From Multifurca ochricompacta (taxonomy: Eukaryota > Basidiomycota > Agaricomycetes > Russulales > Russulaceae), in assembly GCA_022496185.1 (NCBI GenBank), contig WTXG01000206.1:1-64000 (forward strand): DNA of 64,000 bases, read 5' to 3'. The first letter of the stretch is position 1, and every line of letters begins with the position of its first letter. This document shows positions 53,030 through 63,135 of this stretch, piece after piece. Below the pieces are notes generated by a model. The model was not told where the DNA came from. It worked only from the letters and a program-made list of their open reading frames with translations, and did not search any database. Made by a program: the position numbers and the translations under genes.

Positions 53030-56000
53030 TAGGCTCAAACCCATCGGCCTGGGCGCGAGCACTCCATGTTACCTCTGTGTATGCTAGTCGATTCAAATCA
53101 TTGAAAATACCAGTCCATTTTGAAACTACACAGAGGACGGCCGATCGAGATATCTTGGTGGACTCAGGAGCCACCGACAATTTTATTCACCCACGACTAC
53201 TTAAGACAATGGGTTTGGGACGGCTGGCACTTCCCCAGGAAAAGAACATTTGGAACATTGATGGAACGGCCAACCGTGCGGGAAAGATCACCCACTACAC
53301 AGATCTGAGGGTCCAGGTTGGAGAAGCTACGAAAAACATTCGCTTCTTAATCACGGACCTAGGAGACGAAGACCTCATTTTGGGATACCCGTGGCTTGCT
53401 GCATTCGAACCCAAGATCAATTGGGCGGATGCAACGATGGATAAAGAATCATACCCCACCATTATCACATCAATGGGCTATGATTACGCAGTCAGACACC
53501 CAGCAACAAAAGCTGCCGGTACAGAAGAAGAAGACCCAGGCTACTGCTATGTCACCAAAGCGTCAGAATTGGCTCAAAAGGCAATACAGGGGCAGACAGA
53601 GAAGACATACAGCGACATAGTACCGAACACCTATCATCGGCATTGGAAGGTATTTTCCGAGGAAGAATCCCAGCGCTTTCCACCCCCCAGACCATGGGAC
53701 CATGCCATAGACCTACTCCCGGAGACACCGACCGCCATAGATTGTAAAATCTACCCACTGTCCCAGTCAGAGCAAGTAGCGTTAACAGAATTCCTCGAAG
53801 AACATCTGGCCAAAGGTTACATTCGCCCATCCAAATCGCAATATGCCTCGCCCTTCTTCTTTATCAAGAAGAAGGATGGCAAGTTGCAGCCAGTTCAGGA
53901 CTATCGACGAATCAATGCATACACCGTGAAAAATGCCTACCCCCTGCCGCTCATCTCTGAACTCATCGACACTATGAGGGATAAATCTCTCTTCTCGAAA
54001 ATGGACGTGCGGTGGGGCTACAATAATGTTAGAATCAAGGAAGGTGATCAGTGCAAGGCAGCGTTCAAGACAAACCAAGGGTTGTTCGAACCCAACGTCA
54101 TGTTCTTTGGTCTCACGAATTCGCCGGCAACATTCCAGTCTATGATGAATCATATCTTCCGCGATCTTATTCTCACAGGAGAAGTAGTGGTCTACATGGA
54201 CGACATCCTGGTCGCTACCTCAGACAATTTAGACCACCATCGAGACCGAGTGCACCAGGTGCTGGACATATTACAAGAACATGACCTGTATCTCAAGCCT
54301 GCCAAGTGTTCCTTTGAGCAGCGGAGTGTCGAGTACCTAGGAGTCATCCTGGAAGGAGGACGAGTGCGTATGGACCCCATTAAAGTACAAGGAATCCGAG
54401 AATGGCCAGTGCCAACTTGTGTCAAAGATGTCCGGTCATTCATTGGATTCTGCAACTTCTACCGACGATTCGTCAAGGGATTTTCAGGCGTAGCACGACC
54501 ATTGAACTAGAGGTGGACGCCTCCCGCTTTGCGAACGGAGCAGTATTATATCAAAGAAATGCCGCACAAATACTTCATCCAGTGGCATACTACTCCGAAA
54601 CCTTCTCCTCAGCCGAAAGGAACTATGATATCTGGGATAGGGAGCTCTTAGCCATAGTCAAAGCGTTGCGACACTGGCGACCCTACCTGGCAGGGACCCC
54701 GCACAAGACTATCATCCACACTGATCATTCCAATCTATTATATTGGAAGGAACCCCACAAAATTAGTCGACGTGTGGCACGAGAGGTCTTGGAGTTAGAG
54801 GAATATAACTTTACGTTGAAGCACATCGCAGGGAGCCAGAACGCTAGAGCAGATGCACTGTCATGAAGGCCAGATATGCATACAGGAGAGGACGACAACA
54901 ATGACATCACTGTCCTCCCGGAAGAGGTTTTTGCGAAAACGGCCGTGGTCAGTCTCCACGACATGGACCTGTGGGCACAGGTTTCCCAAAATATGAACCA
55001 AGACCTGTGCCTTTCATGGGCTGACACTCACAATTTAAAGAAAATTGATGGTCTTTGGTGGAAGGACGGGGATCGACTCATTGTCACCGGTGGCGACAAC
55101 ATTAAGAGGGGGGTGATCCATTTTCATCACGACCTTCCCTCTGCTGGCCATCCAGGCATCGCCAACACCTACGCCTTGGCCAAACGAGACTACTGGTGGC
55201 CCAATATGAAAAAGGATATTGAACGCTACGTACAAGGGTGCGCGGCATGTCAAGCAAACAAGGTGAACACGCACCCGAAAGTCCCACCACTGTACCCCAT
55301 CACTCCCACTGCGTCAACTCTGTTCCAGACCATTGCCATGGACTTCATTGTCAAGCTGCCCAAATCACAAGGCTTCGACACTATCCTCACAATCACAGAT
55401 CATGATTGCTCCAAAGCGGCCCTCTTTATCCCCTGTAACGAAACCATCACAGCCGAAGGAGTGGCAAAACTGTACCTGGACCACGTATACCATCACTACG
55501 GACTCCCCAAGAAGATCATCTCTGATAGGGATACCTGCTTCACATCGGCGTTTGCAAAGGCCCTATGCAAAACGTTAGACATCATGCAGAACATCTCTAC
55601 AGCATACCATCCCCAAACGGACGGACAATCTGAACGAACGAACCAATGGCTAGAACAGTACCTCCAATTCTGGTGCAACAGCAGGCAAGATGACTGGGCA
55701 GAATGGCTATCAACCGCGGAGTTTGCACACAACTCGTGGCCCAATGGCACGACAAAAGCCACCCCTTTTTCCCTTATCATGGGCTGGACCCCACGCACCA
55801 CATGGACAGATAAGCCCACCAACGTCCCGTCGGCAACTGAACGAATAAGCCAATGGGAAGAACTGCGACAATCGGCCAATGAGAATCTGGTAAAGGCGCA
55901 ACAACTCCTGGCAGCACAGCCAAGCACATTCACACCTTATCGGACCAATGACTGGGTATGGCTCGAGGGCAGGAACATTCACACGTCACACCCCACGGCC

Positions 56001-56381
56001 AAACTAGCACCCCGACGTCACGGACCCTTCCAGATCACAAGGAAGCTGTCAGATGTATCCTATGAATTGAAATTGCCGCCGAAATGGAAGATCCACCCAG
56101 TCTTCCACACCAAGCTTCTGACCCCTTACAGGGAGACCTCCATCCATGGAGAGAACTTCCCGAGACCTCCACCTGACCTTATCGATGGCGAAGAAGAGTG
56201 GGAAGTGGAACGAGTTCTAGACTCCAAGCGACAAGGCCGAGGGCGCAGACTGTACTACCTAATCAAGTGGAAGGGATTCCCAGACTCTGACAGTTCGTGG
56301 GAACCAGCCGGGGATATCTTTGCCCCAGACCTTATCTCGGAGTTCCACATCCGACACCCAGAAGCACCGAAGAATGCTTAA
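53028..56381 (+). pseudogene. pol of element L, with an internal deletion
   Basis: Protease (VDSGATDNFIHPR), RT (YASPFFFIKKKDGKLQPVQDY, KMDVRWGYNN, VVYMDDILVAT at about 54190) run open from 53077 to 54510. A deletion of about 130 bp at about 54507 removes the RT-RNase H linker relative to H. RNase H continues from ELEVDASRFANGAVLYQ, with a TGA at 54864-54866 where relatives have Arg. The integrase is complete (HHDLPSAGHP...CAACQ, MDFIVKLP, SDRDTCF, YHPQTDGQSERTN) and ends in a chromodomain (WEVERVLDSKRQGRGRRLYYLIKWKGFPDSDSSWEP), TAA 56379-56381. Confidence 0.9.
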
Positions 56382-56455
56382 AAGAAGGGCCTCAGACCCT
56401 GTTAATTCCCCAGTACATGCTCTCCCAGCAACGTTCTAACACCATCCAATCTATC

Positions 56456-57655
56456 ATGTCTTTTGTCGCTGCCAACGCCGCCATTGATGCCTTCACGGCC
56501 ACCACTGTAGTTGTCGAGAGTTTCCCCTCTGCTCATCCCTCCACACGTCCCTCTTCCCCCATCGATTATGAGGCAGCCGAGACCCGAGTTAAAAATCAGT
56601 CCCCGAACCCGAACGACGATTTCGAACACAATGAAGAGCCACACCCGAATGATCTGCTGGGCATGGAGTTGAGTGATGAGGTGCCCGAGTTCCCTTTCTT
56701 TTCCAACAACCCCAACTCCTCGACCTATTTCCCTCTCGAGATCACCATGGCTGACGGGACCACTGCCATCGCCAAATACATATTCTACACCAACGGAGGA
56801 ATGGATGTAGCTGGGTGTATGAAGAAAGATGGCCCTGTCTATGGGGCCCCGGTCTATTTAGAAGAAAGGTATACGGGACGTCTCCACCACACGATGACTG
56901 ACGAGCAGCTCGGACACCTGGCTGCCGAAGACTCCCGTGCCTTCGCTATCGATGAGGTGCTCAACGATATGCGCCTTCCGCGTCTCAAAGCTGAGGTGAT
57001 GAGACTGCGGAAGAATTTGACATTGTGCACAATGCTTAACAAACAATATAAAGAGCATGCGAAAATGATGGCAAGGCTGACGAATGGGATGTTCCAAGTG
57101 GAACAGGAATTGGTGGAGATCAGGAAGAGGTTGGAGATAGGAGACACATATCAGACGATTGCCGAACGGTACGCCGATACGTATGCACGACCCCTCCCCC
57201 CACGATCATTAGGAGCCGCCCCGAGGCTGATACCAAACCGGTTCGAAATGCCTCGGATGCACGAGAACCCTCGTGGAGAGACGTGCTGGCGATGTGATAG
57301 CAAGTATCACATCAGTTGGAACTGCCCCTTGAACCGCAAGTGGTGCCGGCATTGTCGCAGCAACCTCCACTGGAGCCGGTTCTGCATCTTCCGCCATGTG
57401 GGAGTTGCCCCAACAATCGTCAATCCATCAGGGTGGTGCGGTAAGTGCCTCCGCCACAACTCGGGGCATCGCGAGTTGGACTGTCCAATCTACGACATGT
57501 GCCGCCTGTGTGGTCAGCGCGGTCCATACGGCTTCCTCCGCACCCACCAATGTCCGCAGGACTCAGACAAGGAGAACTATGCGATGGATGATCGTAATGT
57601 AGCCGACGATTATCTGGAGTTGGTACAGGATGATGACGGTACGAGTCGTTTCTAG
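56456..57655 (+). CDS. ORF3 of element L, intact zinc-knuckle accessory protein
   Basis: ATG at 56456, 399 residues, no stop or shift. Residues 1-100 are acidic and Pro/Ser-rich (AAIDAF at 8-13; PSTRPSSPIDYEA). Core AKYIFYTNGGMDVAGCMKKDGPVYGAPVYLEERY at about 106-139. A probable coiled coil lies at about 174-228 and ends EIGDTYQTIAERYADTYA. Knuckles: C277-C280-H285-C290, C297-C300-H305-C310 and C328-C331-H338-C343, with a fourth, longer C349-C352-H364-C366. The tail is acidic (DDYLELVQDDDG). No signal peptide or membrane helix, so not Env. A nucleic-acid-binding, nucleocapsid-like role is inferred from the knuckles. I do not recognise a named family. Confidence 0.88.
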   Translation: MSFVAANAAIDAFTATTVVVESFPSAHPSTRPSSPIDYEAAETRVKNQSPNPNDDFEHNEEPHPNDLLGMELSDEVPEFPFFSNNPNSSTYFPLEITMADGTTAIAKYIFYTNGGMDVAGCMKKDGPVYGAPVYLEERYTGRLHHTMTDEQLGHLAAEDSRAFAIDEVLNDMRLPRLKAEVMRLRKNLTLCTMLNKQYKEHAKMMARLTNGMFQVEQELVEIRKRLEIGDTYQTIAERYADTYARPLPPRSLGAAPRLIPNRFEMPRMHENPRGETCWRCDSKYHISWNCPLNRKWCRHCRSNLHWSRFCIFRHVGVAPTIVNPSGWCGKCLRHNSGHRELDCPIYDMCRLCGQRGPYGFLRTHQCPQDSDKENYAMDDRNVADDYLELVQDDDGTSRF

Positions 57656-57672
57656 CCGGGTCTGCTAGAACC

Positions 57673-57686
57673 AGAAGAGGGGGTGA
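57673..57686 (+). other. 3' polypurine tract of element L
   Basis: AGAAGAGGGGGTGA abuts the 3' LTR at 57687. Confidence 0.7.
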
Positions 57687-58279
57687 TGTTACAATCTCTA
57701 CCGAGCAACCCCATTTTCTTCCACCTCCCCAACAGCGACCCATCCCTGCCGCCCACCCTGCACTTCATGATCACGTCCCCGTCCTGGGACCCATCACGTG
57801 CTTTGCTCCCCTCCCCATGACCTGCTTTGGACTTGTTGACTCGTTGTGTACCCATGATTGGCCCCTTATCTCTTATCTTGTTATCTCCTTATCTTTACGC
57901 TCGGACACTTACTTAATACCCTATCAGAAGCCCGACTTTACGCCGTCCGCTTCCGTATATTTGGGCCCACCTGACTCTGTTATCTTATCTATAGACGCTC
58001 ACTCAATTACGTATATAAGTCCACTGTAGCTACCTTGTAGACCTCAGACTCGACTTATTGAATACATCGGTGTTTGTCTTTTGGACTCTCCCTTGGATCC
58101 TCTGACTCGATCATCTCAGTGCTTCCGGCACTTTCCGCTCAACATTGTCACTAGGGAACGGCCCCTTTGACTTTGACTCTCCCACTAAAAGCTCCAAGAG
58201 GTCCTATTGGCCTCTTATCTGAACACACGAACGAAGCTGTCGCACAAGTCGTGCAGTACGTCTCGCACCGGACGTAACA
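57687..58279 (+). repeat. 3' LTR of element L
   Basis: 593 bp, one difference from the 5' LTR, followed by ACTTG. Confidence 0.95.
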
Positions 58280-58284
58280 ACTTG

Positions 58285-58556
58285 GGCTCGTGTCCCTTGT
58301 GTGAGAGGCAGCCAATAGGTCGAGGAGACTGCGGCAGACAGCCTTGGGCTCTGTAACTTCCCACATCATTTTTCCTGGTGCTTGTCATTACCGCCGGAGC
58401 TTGGCTAGTGCACTCTTGTGTGCATTAGTATTCGCCTCTTTGGTTGACACACCCTTTCATCCTGTGCTTAGCGTTGCGCGGCACTTGTAACATTGAAACA
58501 CACCAAAACTACGAAGCTTCTGGTCCAGCGGACCAGCTTCCATACCTTTTTCCACA
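58285..58556 (+). other. 5' leader of element S, right part
   Basis: Non-coding continuation of 50910 after removal of L. It ends directly before the ORF1 ATG. Contains no recognisable signal beyond that. Confidence 0.5.
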
Positions 58557-59144
58557 ATGCCGCGTATTCCGTGGGTTGACTGTATCATCCGGCGCGCTCG
58601 AGAGCGTGTCCAACAACTTCGAAGGAGAGGAAGACACATTTTAACGCCGCCGCTTCCTATTCAGGAGCAGCCGCATCAGGAAAACGTGACTGCGGAGAAC
58701 ATTCTCCCGCAACACCCCGACTTCCCTTTTACTTTCAACAATCTTCCCTCGACAGTCTCCTTCGATCTCGCATATCATTACCGTTGGGATAACACCCAAG
58801 AAGAACATTTTGCCACACCCACCTCTTCTACCATAGAAGGGTCAGAAGGCGCTCTCTCCACTTCCCCTACTCTCCGCGAAGCCAACAACATCGTTGAAGA
58901 AAGCTTCGAGGACGAACGGGACATTTATCTTTACCGCGACAGACTGGTGCGCAACTGGTTAAACGAAATCACTGAGCGTTTACACCACCACCCGTCTGCC
59001 GAGGCCGAACTTAGAGAGCTTTTTGGCAACTGGTATCTCCCCGGTACAGAAGTAATGGTCACCGACCTTGTCGCATGCGCCGCTGAGTGGGAAGAAGAAG
59101 AAGAAGAAGAATTTGGGTCAGAACTAGAATACCTGACCGACTGA
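58557..59144 (+). CDS. ORF1 of element S, unknown 195-aa protein
   Basis: ATG MPRIPWVDCIIRRARERVQQLRRRGRHI (basic N-terminus), then a neutral to acidic body and an acidic tail (EWEEEEEEEFGSELEYLTD), TGA at 59142-59144. The same frame continues one codon later into gag (ACG GTG GCT TCT). ORF1 may therefore be the N-terminal module of Gag, separated by a readthrough or decayed stop, much as the upstream module precedes Gag in the other families. No known domain recognised. Confidence 0.6.
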   Translation: MPRIPWVDCIIRRARERVQQLRRRGRHILTPPLPIQEQPHQENVTAENILPQHPDFPFTFNNLPSTVSFDLAYHYRWDNTQEEHFATPTSSTIEGSEGALSTSPTLREANNIVEESFEDERDIYLYRDRLVRNWLNEITERLHHHPSAEAELRELFGNWYLPGTEVMVTDLVACAAEWEEEEEEEFGSELEYLTD

Positions 59145-59147
59145 ACG

Positions 59148-60683
59148 GTGGCTTCTAGAAGTTCTAGAACACCCAACCCTCCATACTCCCGCTCCGCCAG
59201 GCCTTCTCGATTACCTAGCCGAGCACCGTCGCCTATAGAAAATTTAATCTCCCCTGCAATCGAGGCAGAACTAGAAGAACAACAGTTTATCAGGAATTTA
59301 GCTTCCCAGTTATCTGACGAATTACTCCGTCAAGCTGGTGTACCTGATATTACTTCTTCTAATTCCACTCCTTCCGATTCCAGCACTCCTACTCGTCGCG
59401 ACACTCCTCCAGCCAGACAGAATAGTCCTACTAGTCCTATGGCTAGCACCGCTCCCACAACCGGGCCCAGTGGACCCAGTACCAATCCCCCGCCGCCAGC
59501 GCAGACCCCGCTTACAATGACACCGGCAGAGCTTCGTAACATGATGGGTGCCATGATGGCCGCCATCACACAGCTCTCCGCGGATGTTCAAATAGTGGTC
59601 CAGCAGCTTGGACAGCCAACCCCTCCCCAGACAGTCGGCTCCGGAAAAGACTCTTCCGTTGCTTGACCTGCTTCCTGGGATGGAAAGGGAAATTCGGCTG
59701 ACGCCAGGCACTTCCTGGCTGCATTCCATAATTGGGGATGGAACCAAAAGCGGAACCTAAACGACTATGACCCCACGACAACCAGCTGGTCCAAGAGGGA
59801 CGCAGATTGGATCTTGGCGGTCTTAAACTTAATGACTGGAGATGCACGAACGTGGGCTCTGCCGCATTTGGAGCAATTAAAAAACGGAGTTATTCCCTTT
59901 TCAGCGAATTGGGGTAACTTCGAACAGGCATTTACTTCGCGGTTTATACCGCACGACATTGGAGAAGCAGCGCGATCAGCGCTGAAGAAAATCCAACAAG
60001 GACGCCACAGCGTGGCAGAATACAAAGCTCGCTTCGACGAGCATTCACCTCAAACCAGATGGTCGGACCGTGACCTTTTCGATCGGTTCTACGATGGCCT
60101 TTCCGGCAAAATCAAGGACACCTTGGCCATTATGCCAGTCCAACCCACAGATATGCAGACACTCTTCACGTCTGCTCAGCTAATCGACCAAAGATTACGC
60201 CGAAGAGAAGCAGAAAAGAAGGGAGAAGTTCTCCCTGAACCAACCCAGCACCGAAAAGACCCCAATGCTATGGAGATCGATGCCTCCAAACAGCAACAAA
60301 CAGGGTCTGGAAAGAAAAGCTACTATGATTACAAAGCTGCCTTTAAAGGAAAGTGCACGGGATGTGGAAGCAGTGCCCATACTTGGGCGAACGGCAACCA
60401 CAAAGAGCAAATCTGCAATCACTGTGGAAGAAAAGGGCATATTACCACAGGTTGTTACCATAAATGGGCTGGAAAGCCCAAAGCAGCAAAAGTCGCTGGC
60501 TCTGATAGCCAGGCACCTGCAGCTCCCAAAGCTGCCGCAGCAAGCACCCAGCCTGCCCAGGCTGCTAATGCTAGCTCGACCTCCAAAAAGGGTAACGCGC
60601 CCGCCAATAGCGACAACTCAGAGCTCCTGAAGCAGGTGGCCGACCTTAAGGCCCAAATCGAAGCTCTGAAGGCAAGTTTTTAG
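59148..60683 (+). pseudogene. gag of element S, one in-frame stop
   Basis: A Pro/Ser/Thr-rich N-terminal part from GTG GCT TCT (59148), with a single TGA at 59664-59666. The frame then continues unbroken through the capsid (DARHFLAAFHNWGWNQK, WILAVLNLMTGDARTWALPHLEQLK, FIPHDIGEAARSALKKIQQG) to a zinc knuckle CNHCGRKGHITTGC (about 60412-60453), preceded by CTGCGSSAHTW, an Ala-rich stretch and a short coiled coil (ELLKQVADLKAQIEALKASF). Ends TAG 60681-60683. No ATG opens this part. Confidence 0.8.
60675..60683 (+). other. Putative -1 frameshift site, gag-pol junction of S
   Basis: GCA AGT TTT TAG in the gag frame. A slip on TTT gives TTA GTG GCT TCT in the pol frame. The arrangement NNT TTT followed by a stop matches B and L although the flanking sequence differs. 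Confidence 0.5.
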
Positions 60684-62516
60684 TGGCTTCTTCGGATGTA
60701 GCCGCAACCGAAGAAGCGGATATATGTGCTGTTTCTGAGACTGATGACTCGATCATATTTACATCTGCTTGTGAGATGAACAATAGTATTAGTGCTTCCT
60801 CTCATGTTCGTAGTAGGGTTCGTTTCTTGCTTGATAAAATTGAAAAAGAAGAAAAAATCGATTCCTGCACGTTACCAGTAATAAATAAATACGATCAGCA
60901 TTTCCATATTTACATCACTCTCGAAGGACGAAACAAAAGCACCACTGTAGCGGCTATGATAGATTCAGGAGCAACAGCCATGTTCCTGGACTATAAGTTC
61001 GCCACCCAAAAGAAGATGCTTCTAGAACCATTGGAAAACCCAATTCGAGTACATAACATCGACGGCAGTCATAATATAGCCGGAGATATTACCCACACGG
61101 TCACCCTTTTAGTCACTATAGGGTCAAGGGTAGAAAAACACCGATTCCTGGTCACAAGTCTAGGACCGGAAAAGGTCATACTCGGACTTCCATGGTTAAA
61201 ATACAGCAATCCTTCTATTAATTGGGAAAGGGGCGAAGTCACCCTGCAAGACTCCATAGAGGAAGACACCCTCATGGAGGACGAAAGCGACTGGTTTGCA
61301 GGAGTAGAACAAATATCGGCAAACAGACTAGAATGCCGACAATTTGTAAAAGACGGAGTCTTGGACTGTACCACCGACGAGTTATGGTGTTGTGCAGGCT
61401 TCACTTATTCACAAGAAGCCTACGCAAAAGATTACCTAACTCGTACGGAAGGAAAATCTTTCGAAGATTTGGTACCTCCACCATATAGAGACTTCGCACG
61501 GGTCTTCTCAGAAGAAGAATCCCAAAGACTCCCTCAGCACCAACCATGGGACCATACCATAGACATTGTGCCTGGGTCGAAGACCCAATGGAAAGCCAAA
61601 GTCTATCCCATGTCACCAAATGAGCAAGTAGAATTGGACAAATTTCTGGAAGAGCATCTCCAGAAAGGGTATATCGTACCATCTAAATCTCCGATGGCGG
61701 TACCTGTATTCTTCATAAAGAAAAAGGATGGGAAAATTCGTCTCATCCAAGACTACAGACCCTTGAACGATATTACTGTCAAAAATAAATACCCACTTCC
61801 ACTTGCAGTCGACATTATCAATCGACTTAAGGGTGCAAAGATCTTTACCAAAATGGATGTACGATGGGGATATCATAACATCCGGATAAAGGAAGGAGAC
61901 GAATATAAGGCGGCATTTTCCACCAACCGTGGTCTCTTTGAGCCACGTGTAATGTATTTTGGATTAACGAATAGCCCCGCCACCTTCCAGGGATTTATGA
62001 ATTCCATCTTCTCCGATATGATCGCAAAAGGGGAAGTCGCTGTATATATGGACGACATCTTAGTCTTCTCACCAGATGTAGAGAAGCATAGAAAGGATGT
62101 CAGAGAAGTCCTAAAGCGACTAGAGGAGTACGACCTCTACTTGAAACCCCAGAAATGCGACTTTGATAAAGATCACATGGAGTACCTTGGACTTATCATA
62201 TCTGAGGGACAAGTCAGGATGGACCCTGGGAAGGTCCAAGTGGTCAAAGACTGGCAAACACCCAAAACCCTAAAAGAAGTCCGCGCCTTTATTGGCTTTG
62301 CCAACTTTTACAGACGCTTTATACAAGGGTTCTCAATTATTGCTAGACCACTTCATGACCTGACAAAGAAAAATCAACCCTGGCAGTGGGAAAGACCACA
62401 GCAGGAGGCTTTCGACGCCTTAAAGAGGAGATTCACTCAGATGCCTATCTTGGCAATCTACGATCCTGATCTCCCAACCCGGGTCGAAACAGATGCCTCG
62501 GGATTTGCCACTGGAG
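60683..62516 (+). pseudogene. pol of element S, protease, RT and start of RNase H
   Basis: A region poor in known domains (about 80 aa), protease (AAMIDSGATAMFLDY, about 60955), a long linker, RT (VPVFFIKKKDGKIRLIQDYRPLND, TKMDVRWGYHN, AVYMDDILVFS at about 62045, YLKPQKCDFD) and the first RNase H motif (VETDASGFATG). Open throughout, then cut by solo LTR T after GCCACTGGAG. Confidence 0.9.
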
Positions 62517-63135
62517 TGTTACGCTCAGAGGGGCGTACGCGATCGAGTGCGGGCGGCTAGGTCACAGAGACAAGGTCGGGACGATCTTGGGTCGATGCGG
62601 AAGACTATAAGTCCGACGCAGGGTCTACCAGAGTCACAGGCTCAGTGTACAAGTCGCAGAGGACGAGTACCAAAGGGACGAGTTCGGGTGGTGAGACGCA
62701 AGGAAGGAAGTTAAAGGTCCACAAGTCTACTGATTGTCACAGAAGCTCAAGATGGGGAACATCTGAGCGAGACTAGCTAGGGTATATATACATGCTGGTA
62801 CTAGCTTAGTCATCCGTTCTTATCATGCTTATCTAGACGCTTGTGGTTCTGGACGTGTGACCATGGATCCTTCCATCAGAACCAGTGCCACCGTCTTCCC
62901 ACGTCAACTAAGGTTCATCAATACATCAAACCTTGTGTTGCGTGCTTCTTCTTTCCATCAGAACATGCCGTACCTGCAGTGCTTCTTGTCTTCTGCGTGG
63001 GACACCATGACTAAGCGTTGGGGGTCTTGTCTGGCAGCCCATCTCTGGGCACCCCAAACCGTTCCCTCACATCGCCTAGACTTGGGCCTCCTCCGCGTCT
63101 TGCAGTCTGCCTGGTACGCTGGACGGTTCGTAACA
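62517..63135. repeat. Solo LTR T
   Basis: 619 bp, TGTTACGCTC...GTTCGTAACA, with perfect TGGAG duplication (62512-62516 and 63136-63140). It contains TATATATA near 62785. Its sequence is unlike the other TGTTAC LTRs here, so it represents another family. Orientation undecided. Confidence 0.85.

Larger units (their letters stand above)
50911..58279 (+). mobile_element. Element L: young TGTTAC-family chromovirus
   Basis: 7,369 bp between perfect ACTTG duplications (50906-50910 and 58280-58284). The 593-bp LTRs differ at one CpG site. The coding region still has frameshifts in gag, a roughly 130-bp deletion in pol and a TGA, so it is not autonomous, though ORF3 is intact. It may have moved in trans with proteins from a sister copy. 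Confidence 0.93.

Noticed and set aside
56456..57655. ORF3 as a retroviral-type envelope gene (position after pol)
   Set aside because: No signal peptide, no membrane helix, no cleavage or fusion-peptide-like stretch. Zinc knuckles and acidic, helical segments point to an internal protein.
58285..58492. End of S's LTR at the GTAACA at 58492
   Set aside because: The CCGTTACA at 50544 gives inverted termini with the LTR start and is followed directly by a PBS that pairs with the promoter-proximal segment. The 58492 motif has neither.
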